This document shows positions 11,149-21,611 of a DNA stretch of 64,000 nt, one piece after another (the stretch's first letter is position 1; every line of letters starts with the position of its first letter). The stretch is from the NCBI RefSeq assembly GCF_020520425.1, contig NC_079488.1, forward strand, positions 29,813,247 to 29,877,246. The letters are read 5' to 3'. The notes beneath the pieces are model-generated. The model was not told where the DNA came from. It was given only the letters and a program-made list of their open reading frames with translations, and searched no databases. Source of the DNA: Spinacia oleracea (taxonomy: Eukaryota > Streptophyta > Magnoliopsida > Caryophyllales > Amaranthaceae). The translations under genes and the position numbers were made by a program.

Positions 11149-12633
11149 GTGACGCCGCCGCCAAAGAAGAAGGCTAAACCGCACCATGGTAAAGGAAGTG
11201 AGAAAGGGAGCACCAAAAGTAGTTGTGTCCTTAAAAAGGGATCTGGATCAAAAAACAAAGATACATCAAAAAGTGATAACCCCAGTGGTAGTAAAGTTGA
11301 TGTCCTTAGGGTGGAGTGTGAACTACTATCTTACATGATGTCCAACATGCCTAAATTTTCATCAGCATTATCACTTCCTGCTTCAATTTTTTCGTACAAA
11401 AAGGACACACTGACTTCTGTCAAATCTCGTGATATCTCTGAGTTTCTCACGAAGGATTTCGCCAGTATTAAAGTACTTCAAGTTTATATGATGTATGTTA
11501 TTCTGCCTATGCTATCTCATTTGATTCTACCTACATGGCGATTTATAAAATCTTTGTTATCCTTTGATCTTATGGTTAATGACCCTATGTTTGCATATGT
11601 AGGTACTTGTATCATGAATACATATGCCCCTTAAAGTTGTCTCATATTAACTTTTTGTGTCCCGATGCAATTTCTTGTGCCACAATGAAGAAGAATCGTT
11701 TAAGCGTTATTGACTATATAAAAGATGCTTTCTTAAATGAAAGGAAAAAGGATGTGCAGTCAAAATTCTTGTTGGCTCCCTACCATGAAGGGTATCTTAT
11801 ATAACTTGCTAACTTTTATATATGTTATTTATTTTTTAATATTATTAGAACTCTTGTTTTCATGCAACTAATCATATAATTGGGTACTTTATAATAGGAA
11901 TCATTGGGTTCTTATCGTCCTTGATCTTGTCCTTGGCCTAGCATACGTGTTTGATTCGGCCACTCCTCCCCCTCCCGGGACACGGAAGTTAGAAGGGTTC
12001 AATTGTATACAAATGTAAGTTGAATGTACAAACCCATTTGCAACTCATTATATTATATATATATCAATAAAACACATGCTATATTTAATTTCTTTATTGA
12101 AAGTAATATGATTAGATTTTTGATAGAGAATTAAAGTGTTATAATTATTGTTTATGTAGGGCATATAGAATTTATTGGACTAATCTTGAAAATGACAAAA
12201 GGAATATTAAGTCACAAAAGTTACGATTCATACAGATGAAGGTACTAATTAAAGTTTATACTCCTTAAATCTCTTAATTTGAAAATATTTGCTTTAATTT
12301 GACACATATATACGTGCTTCATTTGTGTAAATAGTGTGCTCAACAAGTTGATGCAGTGGATAGTGGTTATTATGTGATGAAATACATGCATGATGTTGTC
12401 ACAGTATACAATGAATACAAGGATAATTTGTCTGAGGTACGTGAACTTATTTAATTAGGTATAAGATTCAATTTTCTCTTAAATTAGTTTTCGAGTAATT
12501 AATACCAAGTTTTTCTTTTTTGAAGGGTTATGTACAAAGAGAAATGCCATATTCTGATGAGGAGTTAGAAGAAACTCGAGAACAATGGGCAAAGTATTTT
12601 AAGGACAACTATTTGATGGATGCCGGCGAATGA
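11149..12633 (+). pseudogene. Ulp1-like (C48) cysteine protease of CACTA-B, catalytic Cys replaced by Ser
   Basis: A Lys/Ser-rich N-terminal stretch (MTPPPKKKAKPHHGKGSEKG) is followed by exons with normal splice signals. One is about 11607-11792 (ends LLAPYHEG). 11898-12014 carries NHWVLIVLDL and YVFDSAT, the HW and D of the catalytic set. 12160-12241, 12335-12436 and 12526-12633 follow, ending EELEETREQWAKYF and TGA. Members of this transposon-borne family normally read QQ..xxDCGYYVM; here it is QQVDAVDSGYYVMKYM, with codon AGT at 12362-12364 in place of Cys. Such proteins resemble SUMO proteases and are common passengers of CACTA and Mutator elements; their role is unclear. The reading frame is otherwise well kept from 11898 on, but earlier joins are uncertain. 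Confidence 0.75.
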
Positions 12634-12707
12634 GTTTGTTGTGATCTAGTAATGTTATGTTTTATGTTTTTGTTATGTGTTGGATATGACGTTGGATGCT
12701 ACTTGGA

Positions 12708-12780
12708 GCATATATGTGGTTGTTGAAACATATATGTGGTTGTTGGAACATATATGTGGTTGTTGGAACATATATGTATG
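12708..12780 (+). repeat. 20-bp tandem repeat
   Basis: Three and a half copies of ACATATATGTGGTTGTTGGA just downstream of the protease stop. Each unit contains the palindrome ACATATATGT. Confidence 0.9.
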
Positions 12781-12979
12781 TTATGTCTTTTATACAGGTC
12801 TATAAATTCCCGTTTTGTCCGGGTTTCGCAAATTACAAGGGAAACTATGGCAATTTTTTTGCAACCTATTAATAATGTTTTTATTATAATTTTTTGTCAA
12901 AATAATAGGAGTGTCCAAGGATAATATATAAATCTGCATCTGAAAGGAGCTATTATATTTATTTTTTTAAAAAAATAAA

Positions 12980-13270
12980 AAACATTATTTGCAGCGCGTG
13001 TGATAGCACTAAGCTGCAAAATGATAACTAAATGCAGCGCGTATTACTCAAAAAGGCGCTGTAACTACTTTTTATTTACAACTTAGACGGGTCAATCTGA
13101 GCTGCAACTAATACACTATTTACAACCTATACATGTAACCGCGTTGTAATTAACCTATTATTTGCAGCGTGTACGATCGCTGCAAAAAATATTATGGTAT
13201 TTGCATCTATCATAATTGCAGCGTGCGAAAACGCTGCAAAAACCTGTTTTACGCGCGCTGCAAATGTGAT
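12980..13270. repeat. CACTA-B right subterminal repeats
   Basis: Repeated (T)TTGCAGCGCGTG-like motifs and complements (GCGCTGCAAA, AGCTGCAA) in both orientations. The matching left-end motifs lie at 8050-8175 (TTGCAACTCA, GTTGCAGCA, GAGTTGCGA). Confidence 0.8.
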
Positions 13271-13287
13271 TTTTTCTACTAGTGGTC

Positions 13288-13699
13288 CCTTTGTATTTTT
13301 TACATTAATTATATATTTACATGAATAAAAAATTTAAGTAAATATAAATTAAAAAAATATAATTTTAAAGAAAATAAAAATATATAAAAAATAATTAACT
13401 TACAATTATTTACCTTAAGTGTTTTAAATCATTAAGCTATTAATTTAAATAGACATAAAATAAATATAAAATAGATGGAGTATGTGGGAGATAGAAATTG
13501 TAGTGGGTTAAAGTGAATAGTAAAATTAAGATTGGTGAGTGGTTTTTTTTAGTACATTGGTGGAATGTGTTTTACAAAAAAAAAAAATTATTTGTGAGAA
13601 AAATGACATGGAAAGTAAGAAAATGATAGAGAAAGAGTGGTGAGTGTGGTTTTTTCATAAATTGGTGATAGTGCTCTTAATGAGCATTCTCTCCTTGTA
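13288..13699. other. AT-rich spacer, nothing recognised
   Basis: Low-complexity AT-rich sequence between CACTA-B and the hAT-type MITE, with no open frame or clear repeat end. Confidence 0.6.
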
Positions 13700-13707
13700 G
13701 GTTTCAG

Positions 13708-14593
13708 TAGAGCTGTCAAAAATTGACCCGACCTGAAAACCCGACCTGAACCGACCGAATCCGTAACCGACCATGACCCGAAATTACGGTAAAACAGGTA
13801 ACCCGAAACCCGACCTGTACCCGACCCGAAAAAACCGATAACCGATTTTAACCCGATGTTGTAACACCCGAACCCGAACCCGACACCCGACCCGAAAATG
13901 ACCGATAACCGATCTGACCCGACCGAACAATGACCCGAACCCGATTCGATACCCGATCCGATGTCAACCCGAAACCGATTGTAACTCGATAAAACCTGCT
14001 ATTGACCTGACCTGTGACAACCCGCTACCCGATTTACCCGAGTTATTAATGACACGACCAAATATTAATTTCATTGATAAATTTATTTTAATATTTATTG
14101 CTAGATATTGAAAAATTTAACTCTAAAATAAATTAAACAAAATTTTTTAGAATATAAAATAATTAAAATGCATAGGTTAATGATCAGACCCGAGTTTGAC
14201 CCGTCCCTGAGAGTGACCCGACCTGAATTCTATTTGATCTGATTATTATCCGATCCAAACTAAAATCCGAACCCGAAAATAACTGTGTTGCAAACCGACT
14301 TAAACCCGACTCGATAAGACCCGAACCCGAAATTATCTGCTACAAACCGACTTAAACCCGACCCGATAAGAACCAAACCCGAAATCAAACCTGACCGAAA
14401 TGTGACCCGACCCGAACCCGACCTGAACCCGGGATAGGAAAAAACCCGATATGACCCGACCTCAAATCGACCCGACCGAACCTGAACTCAACCCGAATGG
14501 AATATTGACCCGACACGACCCGACCTGATCATGACCCGAGACCCGAGATAACCCGACCCAAACCCGACCCGATGACCTGTTTTAACAGCTCTA
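13708..14593. mobile_element. hAT-type MITE made of CCCGAA/CCCGAC repeats
   Basis: The 886-bp element has inverted ends TAGAGCTGTCAAAA and TTTTAACAGCTCTA. It is flanked by the 8-bp direct repeat GGTTTCAG at 13700-13707 and 14594-14601, the duplication length of the hAT superfamily. Most of the body is a degenerate hexamer-like array of ACCCGA, CCCGAC and CCCGAA, all on the same strand, with a short AT-rich break near 14050-14170. There is no open frame, so it can only move with a foreign transposase. The same DNA strand is extremely rich in C and A. Confidence 0.85.
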
Positions 14594-14601
14594 GGTTTCA
14601 G

Positions 14602-14966
14602 GTGATCATAGAAAATATTTAACCTACCTACTAGCTACTCCGAGTAGCTTTCAGGCGATCATAGAACGACAGCTGTCGTAACACATTATTTAAAAGGATT
14701 TCAAATTTCTATCGAAAAAGAGAAAAGTGACTAAGAAACAAAATGGATATTCTTTTGTGATGTAATTGTTGATGTTACTCACTGACGTAAAGGCTTGGGT
14801 GTTTTTAAAACTTTTTTCTACCTACAGTTCAAAATAACTTAGGTTTTTAATTGTTTAACTTTCTTTTGTTACTAATTTTAATAACTCTACACTTAATGTG
14901 TATAATGTGTTTGTTTTTATAGGTCATTTCTCTTTAGTAGGGCTAGTTGATGGAAAATGTCAGTGT
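14602..14966. other. spacer, nothing recognised
   Basis: AT-rich sequence with no open frame or known element end. The phrase TTTCAGGYGATCATAGAA occurs twice, at about 14597 and 14649. Confidence 0.6.
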
Positions 14967-14971
14967 ATTTC

Positions 14972-15133
14972 TGTCAAATATTGTGTAATCTCATATCATT
15001 CTCATTAATCACACACGTATATATAGTACAACTCAGTTATCTAAACCCTAGGTACACATTAGGTAACATACCATAGTTAGGACTCTACAGAATATTCACA
15101 GAATAATATCTAATATCTTAACATATCTTAACA
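14972..15133 (-). repeat. 3' LTR of the minus-strand copia element
   Basis: 162 bp, TGTCAAATATTG to ATCTTAACA as written on the plus strand. It differs from the other LTR only at GTTATCTA versus GTTACCTA. It holds a TATATATA-like stretch (near 15016) that could serve as promoter. Confidence 0.95.
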
Positions 15134-15145
15134 TCCCCCCTCAAG
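15134..15145 (-). other. polypurine tract
   Basis: On the minus strand TTGAGGGGGGA directly abuts the 3' LTR (written TCCCCCCTCAA on the plus strand). This is the primer site for plus-strand DNA. Confidence 0.85.
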
Positions 15146-15608
15146 GTGGAGCATGTAGATCTCGAATGCCCATCTTGTTCAAAAAAAACTCAAATTGCGC
15201 CTTCCCCAACGCTTTGGTGAAGATATCTGCTAACTGAACCTTCGTCGACACGTACGACGGACTGATGATCCCTTCCTTGATTGCATCTCGAATGAAATGA
15301 CAATCTGACTCGATGTGTTTTGTCCTTTCATGGAACACCGGATTCTGTGCAATATGCAACGCAGACTGACTGTCGCAATACATCCTCATGCCTTGGTCGT
15401 GTGCCACCCCCAAGTCGCGTAGTAGTTGTTTCAACCACTTCAACTCACACGTCAGAGCTGCCATCGATCGATATTCTGCCTCAGCAGACGACCGAGAAAC
15501 AGTATGTTGTTTCTTGGTCTTCCAAGAAACTGGCGACATACCAAGTGACACAAATCATCCAGTCACCGACCGACGCGTCATTGGACACCCTGCCCAATCC
15601 GAGTTGCA
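15141..15608 (-). pseudogene. copia RNase H domain
   Basis: It encodes [20 protein letters not shown] (RNase H core with SSAEAEY), the catalytic-Asp block [20 protein letters not shown], then [16 protein letters not shown] and a stop at 15141-15143. Two in-frame TGA codons at 15609-15611 and 15555-15557 separate it from the RT region. The second stands where this family usually has Trp in TGWF, so a TGG-to-TGA change is likely. Confidence 0.9.
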
Positions 15609-15611
15609 TCA

Positions 15612-16677
15612 CCCCTCCAACTGCAACGCACTGTCCGACCGAAGTAGTATACCTTGACCCGGACACTTCTTCAAGTATCTCACTACTCGCAAAGCTGCTT
15701 CCCAATGTGCCTCCTTTGGTGCTTGCATAAATTGAGATAGGACATGTACAGAGTAGGCAACGTCTGGTCGCGTGACAGCCAAATAAACCAGACGTCCGAT
15801 CAGACGCCTATACTGCTCACCGTCCGACAGGTCTGGCCCGTCTGCCAATGCCAACCTATGATTTCTGTTCCATGGGAAAGTCCACAGGCTTTGCTCCCAA
15901 CAATCCGGCCTCTGAGATAATGTCGAGGGCATATTTTCTCTGACATACATAGAACCCTTGACTACTTCGTGCCACCTCTAACCCAAGGAAGTACTTCAGA
16001 GCCCCGAGGTCTTTCATTTTAAAACACTCCTTCAAGTATGCCTTAAAACTCTCAAGCGCAAGCTTGTTATTGCCTGCGATAATCATGTCGTCCACATAAA
16101 TGAGCACACTCAGCTGCAACGTACCTTTAGACAGAGTAAAGAGCGAATAATCGGACAGCGACTGTCGAAATCCATAGTGCGTCAATGCCGTCGACAACTT
16201 CTGGAACCAACATCTAGGTGCTTGTTTCAACCCATACAACGACTTTCTCATTCGACACACTTTGTCAAAGTGATTCTTCTGGAATCCAGGAGGAATCTTC
16301 ATATAGATCTCTTCCTCCATGTCACCGTACAAGAACGCATTGTGGATGTCCATCTAATGCACGTCCCACTGTTTGACAGCTGCGACAGCTAGGAAAGTTC
16401 GAACTGTCGCCATCTTCGCGACGGGAGCAAACGTCTCATTATAATCCAACCCTTCCTCCTGATGATTCCCTAAACATACCAATCGAGCCTTCAGTCTCAA
16501 CAAATTCCCATCCTCATCACGCTTCTCAGTATACACCCATTTACTCCCCAGTGCTTTCTTCCCTTCCGGTAAATTTTCCAACGTCCATGTCCCCTGTTCC
16601 TCCAACGCGTCGATTTCAGCAGCCATTGCCTGACGCCACCCCTCATGCTGCATCGCTTGTTTAAAACTCTTAGGAAC
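15612..16677 (-). pseudogene. copia reverse transcriptase domain
   Basis: Reading from 16677, the N-terminal RT region has MAAEIDALEEQGTWTLENLP and FAPVAKMATVRTFLAVAA. It runs to DVH and a TAG (16354-16356), where the family normally has Gln, then MDIHNAFLYGDMEEEIYMKI, YGLKQAPRCWFQKL and the catalytic LIYVDDMII. A frameshift near 15880 moves the reading to the frame with LVYLAVTRPDVAYSVHVLSQ. The catalytic Asp pair is intact, yet the protein is cut into three pieces. Confidence 0.92.
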
Positions 16678-18168
16678 TTACCCTTCTTGCAATGCTGCTA
16701 TATAATGCCTGTGCTTTGACGAAAAACGCTCATAATTAACAAAATATGTGATAGGATAAGGAGTACCTGAGAGTGATGACGCCGTAGGTGTTTTGTCGGA
16801 AGTACTATATTTTTCCCGTATTGTATGTATCACACAGTCTTTCAGCTTTGTCGACGGAAACTTCGCACGCTTCCCCCTTCCTAACTCCGTATCCTCCACA
16901 CACTGCCTTGTCTCACTCTCGTCACTACCCGTCATCTCCTCTACACTTGTCTGTGAGGAGACGACGTCTGAATCCACTCGACTAGGTGTTTCATGTTGTT
17001 GTTCCTCCCTCACAGGCGACGACACTCCCCTGTCGTCGCCACTGGTCAATGACACCCCTTCATCAGCTCCCGGATGTGACAACACTCCCTCAGTATCATC
17101 TGTAGGCGGCGACACCCCAGCAGTATCACCTGCAGGCGACGACACGGTCTCAGGACCCGTAGTCCCACTCTCATCCAAACTCCAATGGTCAAGCCCCCCA
17201 TGACCATCATGCACCAGTGGCAACACATCCGATTCATCTACAAAAGGAAACGTCACTTCATGAAACTTGACATCCCGTGAGACGAAGAACTCATGTGTCT
17301 CAAGATCATAAAGTTGCCATCCCTTCCTGCCAAACGGATAACCCAAAAACACACATCGGCGACTCCGAGACTCAAATTTATCCCCTTTACACCGGAGAAT
17401 ATATGCATAACACAGACACCCAAACACGCGGATAGGCACATACGATGGTGGTTTACCAAACAACATCTCATAAGGTGTTTTATTGTCAAGGATCGGGGTA
17501 GGTGTACGGTTTATCAAGTAACAGGCGGCCAAAATACATTCCCCCCAAAATTTTATTGGAAGATTTCCTTGAAAACGTAACGCCCTCCCAACATTCAAAA
17601 TATGTTGGTGTTTTCTCTCGACTCTCCCATTTTGTTGAGGCGTCCCAACACACGAAGACTCAAACAGAATCCCACGTTGACGAAAATAATTTTGTAAGCA
17701 ATTGAATTCAGTACCATTATCATTGCGTACTACTCGAAGGGATCGATTAAACTGACACTTAATCATGGCAACAAAATTAAGAAATGTCGATGCAACTTCC
17801 ATTTTATTACTCAGTAAATAAATCCACACACCTCTAGAATTATCGTCAACAATGGTAAAAAAATACTTTGCCCCACAAGACGAGGGGGTCTTGTAGGGTC
17901 CCCATAAATCAAGATGAACCAATTCAAATGTGCGACTAGCACGACTAACACTAACTAGAAAATTCTCCCTACATTGTCTCGCCCGCGGACATACATCACA
18001 AATTGTTTTATTCTTCCTAATCTTATGACTCACATGAGGAAGTAACTGCAACACTTTTTCCGACGGATGCCCCATCCGTTGATGCCACAAGTCGACCACA
18101 CACTCCACTGCTAGCACACGAACCTTTGGAGCCCCACGGAAAAAAATATAGTCCTTTCTGTCGATCAC
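16678..18168 (-). pseudogene. copia pre-integrase and integrase
   Basis: A 496-residue frame. The zinc-binding start is LWHQRMGH...CDVCPRARQC (HHCC). The catalytic core follows with HLDLWGPYKT (first D), VRNDNGTEFN (second D) and GTPQQNGRVERKHQ (E). After it comes the GKPPSYVPIRVFGCLCYAYI block and a long acidic, Ser/Thr-rich linker toward RT. Integrase inserts the cDNA into the host genome. The frame ends at TAA 16678-16680 in the linker to RT. It is offset by one base from gag because of a frameshift near 18150. Confidence 0.93.
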
Positions 18169-19618
18169 CTACGCCAATCACCATCCTCGTCGAGCGGTCC
18201 TGAAGAACACACATTTTGTTAGTAAATTGAGCAGCACAATGTAATTCGTCACTTAATTGAGTTACAGAAATTAAATTGCAGTTCAATTTAGGCACAAATA
18301 GAATATTATCGAGCACGAAACCATCCTCCAAGACCACCGAACCATATTGGTTTGAATTTGCAGGTTGACCGTCCGGCAACACAACCTGTTGATTTCTTGA
18401 TGTCTTCATATTTCTCAGGATTGAAATATCACCCGTCACATGACGTGATGCCCCACTGTCAACAATCCATCGTAAATCAAGATTACCTTGCAACTTGTTT
18501 GAAGGTCGTGACAAGATGTCAACTATTTGCTGGACTTGCTCCTTCGTCACCCCAACAAGCTCATGATTGGTTGTCGTCACTGCACCCTGCGATCCGTCTC
18601 CACTCGTCACAGTGGTTGTCGCCCCTCCTGTGGTATTTCTCACGGCATTGGCACGAGCGACACCACTGGTCGACGACGCTGCCCCACGAGCTACTCTGAC
18701 TCCTCTAATCGACGTCCTGCCTCCTCGACCAGGCCCTCGTCCACCTCGTTTCTTCTCATCCCACCATTCAGGAAATCCAATCAGCTGATAACAAGTTTCT
18801 TCTTCATGACCCTCACGATTGCAATGACCACAAAATCTGCCACTGGCATCTCCCGACCTCGACCGAGCCTTAGTCTCGACCTTGAACGCCATGACACTCT
18901 CCGGACCTCTCGCTGCCTTGGCGCGCATGGTCTCGGTATTCATAACCGTCTGGTACGCCTCGTCGAGTCCTGGCAACGGCGATCGTGCTAACAGTTGTGC
19001 ACGAATGGCTTCATAGTGATCATCCAGGCCAATTAGGAAATAGTGCAGACGATCTTCATCATGAATGTCCCCCACCTGCTTCGCTATATTACACGTACAA
19101 CCCGCACATACACACCTGGGAACTCGTGCATACTGTACGTACTCCTTCCATACCTTCGACAAGCGGCCATAGTACTCCATGACGCCCTCAGACGCGCCCT
19201 GCTTGCAACCACTCAGAGCCATCTTAATATGGCAGACCCTGGTGCCCGACACGACGCAGTACCGCGTCCTCAAATGACTCCACAACTCGTGAGCAATATC
19301 AAAGTCCTCCAGATTCGAACGCAAACTCTCGTCAATGGTGTTTGTGATCCAAGACACCACCATCGAATTGACCGCAATCCAATGTTTCATCTTCGTCTCG
19401 TCCGTAATGGGCTCCTTCACAGACTCATCAAGAAAACCAAATTTGAATTTTGAAATCATCGAGCGACGAACCGCTTTGGCCCACTCATCGTAGTTCGACG
19501 CTCCTCGAAGTTTTACAGGGGTGATGACAATACCGGGGCCGTCACCTGACCCAAGATAGTAGTCCAGATCGACGGCGGCGGCGATTGTCTTTTGTGGTGG
19601 CTCCTCGTCGTTACCCAT
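18150..19618 (-). pseudogene. copia gag and protease
   Basis: The frame starts at ATG 19618 soon after the primer binding site. It holds the copia gag N-terminus (LRGASNYDEWAKAVRRSMIS), the zinc knuckle CGHCNREGHEEETC (CX2CX4HX4C, binds RNA), an Arg/Gly-rich stretch, and the protease motif RWIVDSGASRHVTGD (DSGA active site). After GDRQKGLYFF a single-base shift at a T/A run near 18150 breaks the fusion to integrase. Gag packages the RNA and the protease cuts the polyprotein. Up to that point the sequence is open for about 490 residues. Confidence 0.93.
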
Positions 19619-19737
19619 TGTTATGCCCTAGGAATTTGTAACTCCTCAGAACGCAGTACTCAACAAGCGAAGTAATTCGCTGTTCTCAAACTCTCTCAAA
19701 CTCGTGCGGAAAAAAAAAATCTAGGGTTTTTAACCTA

Positions 19738-19751
19738 GGCTCTTGATACCA
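19738..19751 (-). other. primer binding site, tRNA-iMet type
   Basis: On the minus strand TGGTATCAAGAGCC begins directly after the 5' LTR. It matches the TGGTATCAGAGC site for initiator-Met tRNA except for one extra A. Confidence 0.85.
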
Positions 19752-19913
19752 TGTCAAATATTGTGTAATCTCATATCATTCTCATTAATCACACACGTAT
19801 ATATAGTACAACTCAGTTACCTAAACCCTAGGTACACATTAGGTAACATACCATAGTTAGGACTCTACAGAATATTCACAGAATAATATCTAATATCTTA
19901 ACATATCTTAACA
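19752..19913 (-). repeat. 5' LTR of the minus-strand copia element
   Basis: 162 bp, identical to the 3' LTR except for one C/T. The target duplication ATTTC follows at 19914-19918. Confidence 0.95.
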
Positions 19914-19918
19914 ATTTC

Positions 19919-20593
19919 ACTGTAGAAATTGTTTAATTTATGTGATGGGAGCACATTATTCAAGAACAATTAATCTTAAATATGAAGCAAATTTTAATGT
20001 CAACAGAACTCGAACGTTAACTACGTAGGTATTTGTTCACATAAAAGATGTTTTGACATCGAATAGTAATTTTTATAGTAACTTTGTTCCCATAATTACG
20101 AAGCCGTTTTTGAGCGTATATTTACAATTAAATATTTTGAAGAGGAAATTTGTTTTAATATTACATATGTGTTCTGATATTGGGAAACATTTTATTGTAA
20201 ATGTTGTTTGGTTTTATTCTAAAAAAAATATTATCAATTAATACCTGTTATTAGCCACTTTGTCAATTAATATCTAGGAAAAAAAGTTATGGACCACTAC
20301 CTAAAAAACCTTTGATAGGATCGATTACGATTTCTACTAAAGTCAACATTTGGTCAAATTGACCGCAATATGATGTCATGATAACGATTTGCTCCAAATT
20401 TACCGATTTAAGAGAATTATGGATAACTTGGGTTATAAATTAATGAGTTTTGTTTAATTTTCCTTTGTGTTTTTAATTACTTGGAATCAAATTATATAAT
20501 TTCATGACGTTATATTCTGACCAATTCGGCCGGAACGATGACCTAGGTACGTAGTAATAAAAATCAGAAGAAGACATTCTAGTTAGTATTACG
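19919..20593. other. AT-rich spacer, nothing recognised
   Basis: No convincing open frame, LTR or inverted repeat. The 62-codon frame at 20053-20241 is not supported by any motif. Confidence 0.6.
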
Positions 20594-20905
20594 TATTCCC
20601 TCCGTACTTTTTAAAGGTTACATATACCATTTGCGATCGTATTTATTCAGTGGTTAGATTTCTATTTTGGTAAAGTTTTCAACCCAATCACCAAATAGTT
20701 AATAAATCTTTTTTTTCTATGGGAGGCCAGTATTATAATAAACTCCCTCTAATTTTTCTATTTTGATTAAAATAGTTTTCCCACCATCTTTTTTCTATTT
20801 GGTTACCCCTCCCCCAATTTATTATTTATATTACATTCAACTCTCCTTTTCTTAATACTTGTGTCGGGTCAATATGTAACTCCTTAAAACAATATGGAGA
20901 GAATG
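20594..20905. mobile_element. Stowaway-like (Tc1/mariner) MITE, diverged
   Basis: The left end TATTCCCTCCGTACTTTTTA resembles the CTCCCTCCGTTCC ends of Stowaway MITEs. About 310 bp later the complement of CATTCTCTCCATATTGTTTT forms an imperfect inverted repeat with it, and both are followed inward by (A)GGxGTTACATAT. The TA target duplication cannot be fixed exactly. It has no coding capacity. Confidence 0.6.
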
Positions 20906-21611
20906 ATTGACAACTTTCTTTTATCCAGGTAGTAAGTGAGATCTAACTACAAACCAATGTAATAATTGACAATATTTTCTTATGCTAAAGAAAATTTTCT
21001 TTTCTGTCAAAAGAAATGTTGCTTGCTTCATTAGTACGGAGTAGGAATGTAGGATAGAACAGATTCTTGAGCAAATTCCGCACTAGAAAAGTCAGTGAAA
21101 CAAAAAGTCATATAACACTGATTCAACAGCTAATTAAAACATCATACAGAAATAGAGTATATCAAATTTAGTACGGAGTATAATTAATCTGATCCCTTTA
21201 CCACTTTAAAATTGCAAATCAATACGGTACAAATTCTTTCCGATTTCCATTTTTCAAGTATAATAATGGAACAATTAACGTAGTACAAATTTAAATTAAG
21301 CCTAATTCAATTGGACTTATTTTGATCGACAATATAAGTTAAGATAATAAAACGGCAAGACAAGTTAAAGACACATTCAGGTAAGTTTATGATTAAAAAA
21401 AAAAAGCAATATATAATTTCACCCAAAAAAAAAGATATATCTATTTTAATCAAAATTAGATTAGTCACATGCATGCACGGAGGTTCTAAGATTATTTGAC
21501 CAACTTTTTATAATACATTTTACTGGAATATTTCTCTTCTAAAGTTACTACATAATTAATAAATTTTGAACACGCTCATTTGATCATCTATTACGGATCG
21601 TTCAATTTCCA
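20906..21611. other. AT-rich spacer, nothing recognised
   Basis: No gene. Scattered TAGTACGGAGTA fragments (21034, 21170) look like worn ends of TACTCCGTA-type small transposons but have no partner I can define. Confidence 0.5.

Larger units (their letters stand above)
8031..13284 (+). mobile_element. CACTA-B, CACTA DNA transposon with Ulp1-like gene
   Basis: The 5254-bp element starts CACTAGTAGAGAAATCATCATTTGCA and ends TGCAAATGTGATTTTTTCTACTAGTG. The ends are inverted and the flanks are GTC at 8028-8030 and 13285-13287. TTGCAGCG-type subterminal motifs are present on both sides. Inside, on the plus strand, are fragments of one gene typical of plant CACTA elements (coiled coil, DUF8039-like region, Ulp1-like C48 protease), with a 2-kb tandem array in the middle. 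No TNP2 transposase is visible, so it would need help in trans. It inserted just downstream of the Harbinger fragment. Confidence 0.93.
14972..19913 (-). mobile_element. Ty1/copia retrotransposon with short LTRs, full length, defective
   Basis: A 4942-bp element with 162-bp LTRs, an iMet-type primer binding site, a polypurine tract and all domains in copia order (gag, protease, integrase, RT, RNase H). It is flanked by ATTTC at 14967-14971 and 19914-19918. The LTRs differ at one of 162 positions, so insertion is recent on a plant time scale. The polyprotein is nevertheless broken by four nonsense codons and at least two frameshifts, so it cannot encode its own machinery now. Confidence 0.96.

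Noticed and set aside
15320-19453. Several plus-strand frames of 65-154 codons
   Set aside because: They are shadows of the minus-strand copia gag-pol; no motif in their own frame.
19919-21611. Possible small host gene in the least repetitive gap
   Set aside because: Only short AT-rich frames, no splice pattern or motif; a Stowaway-like MITE accounts for part of it.
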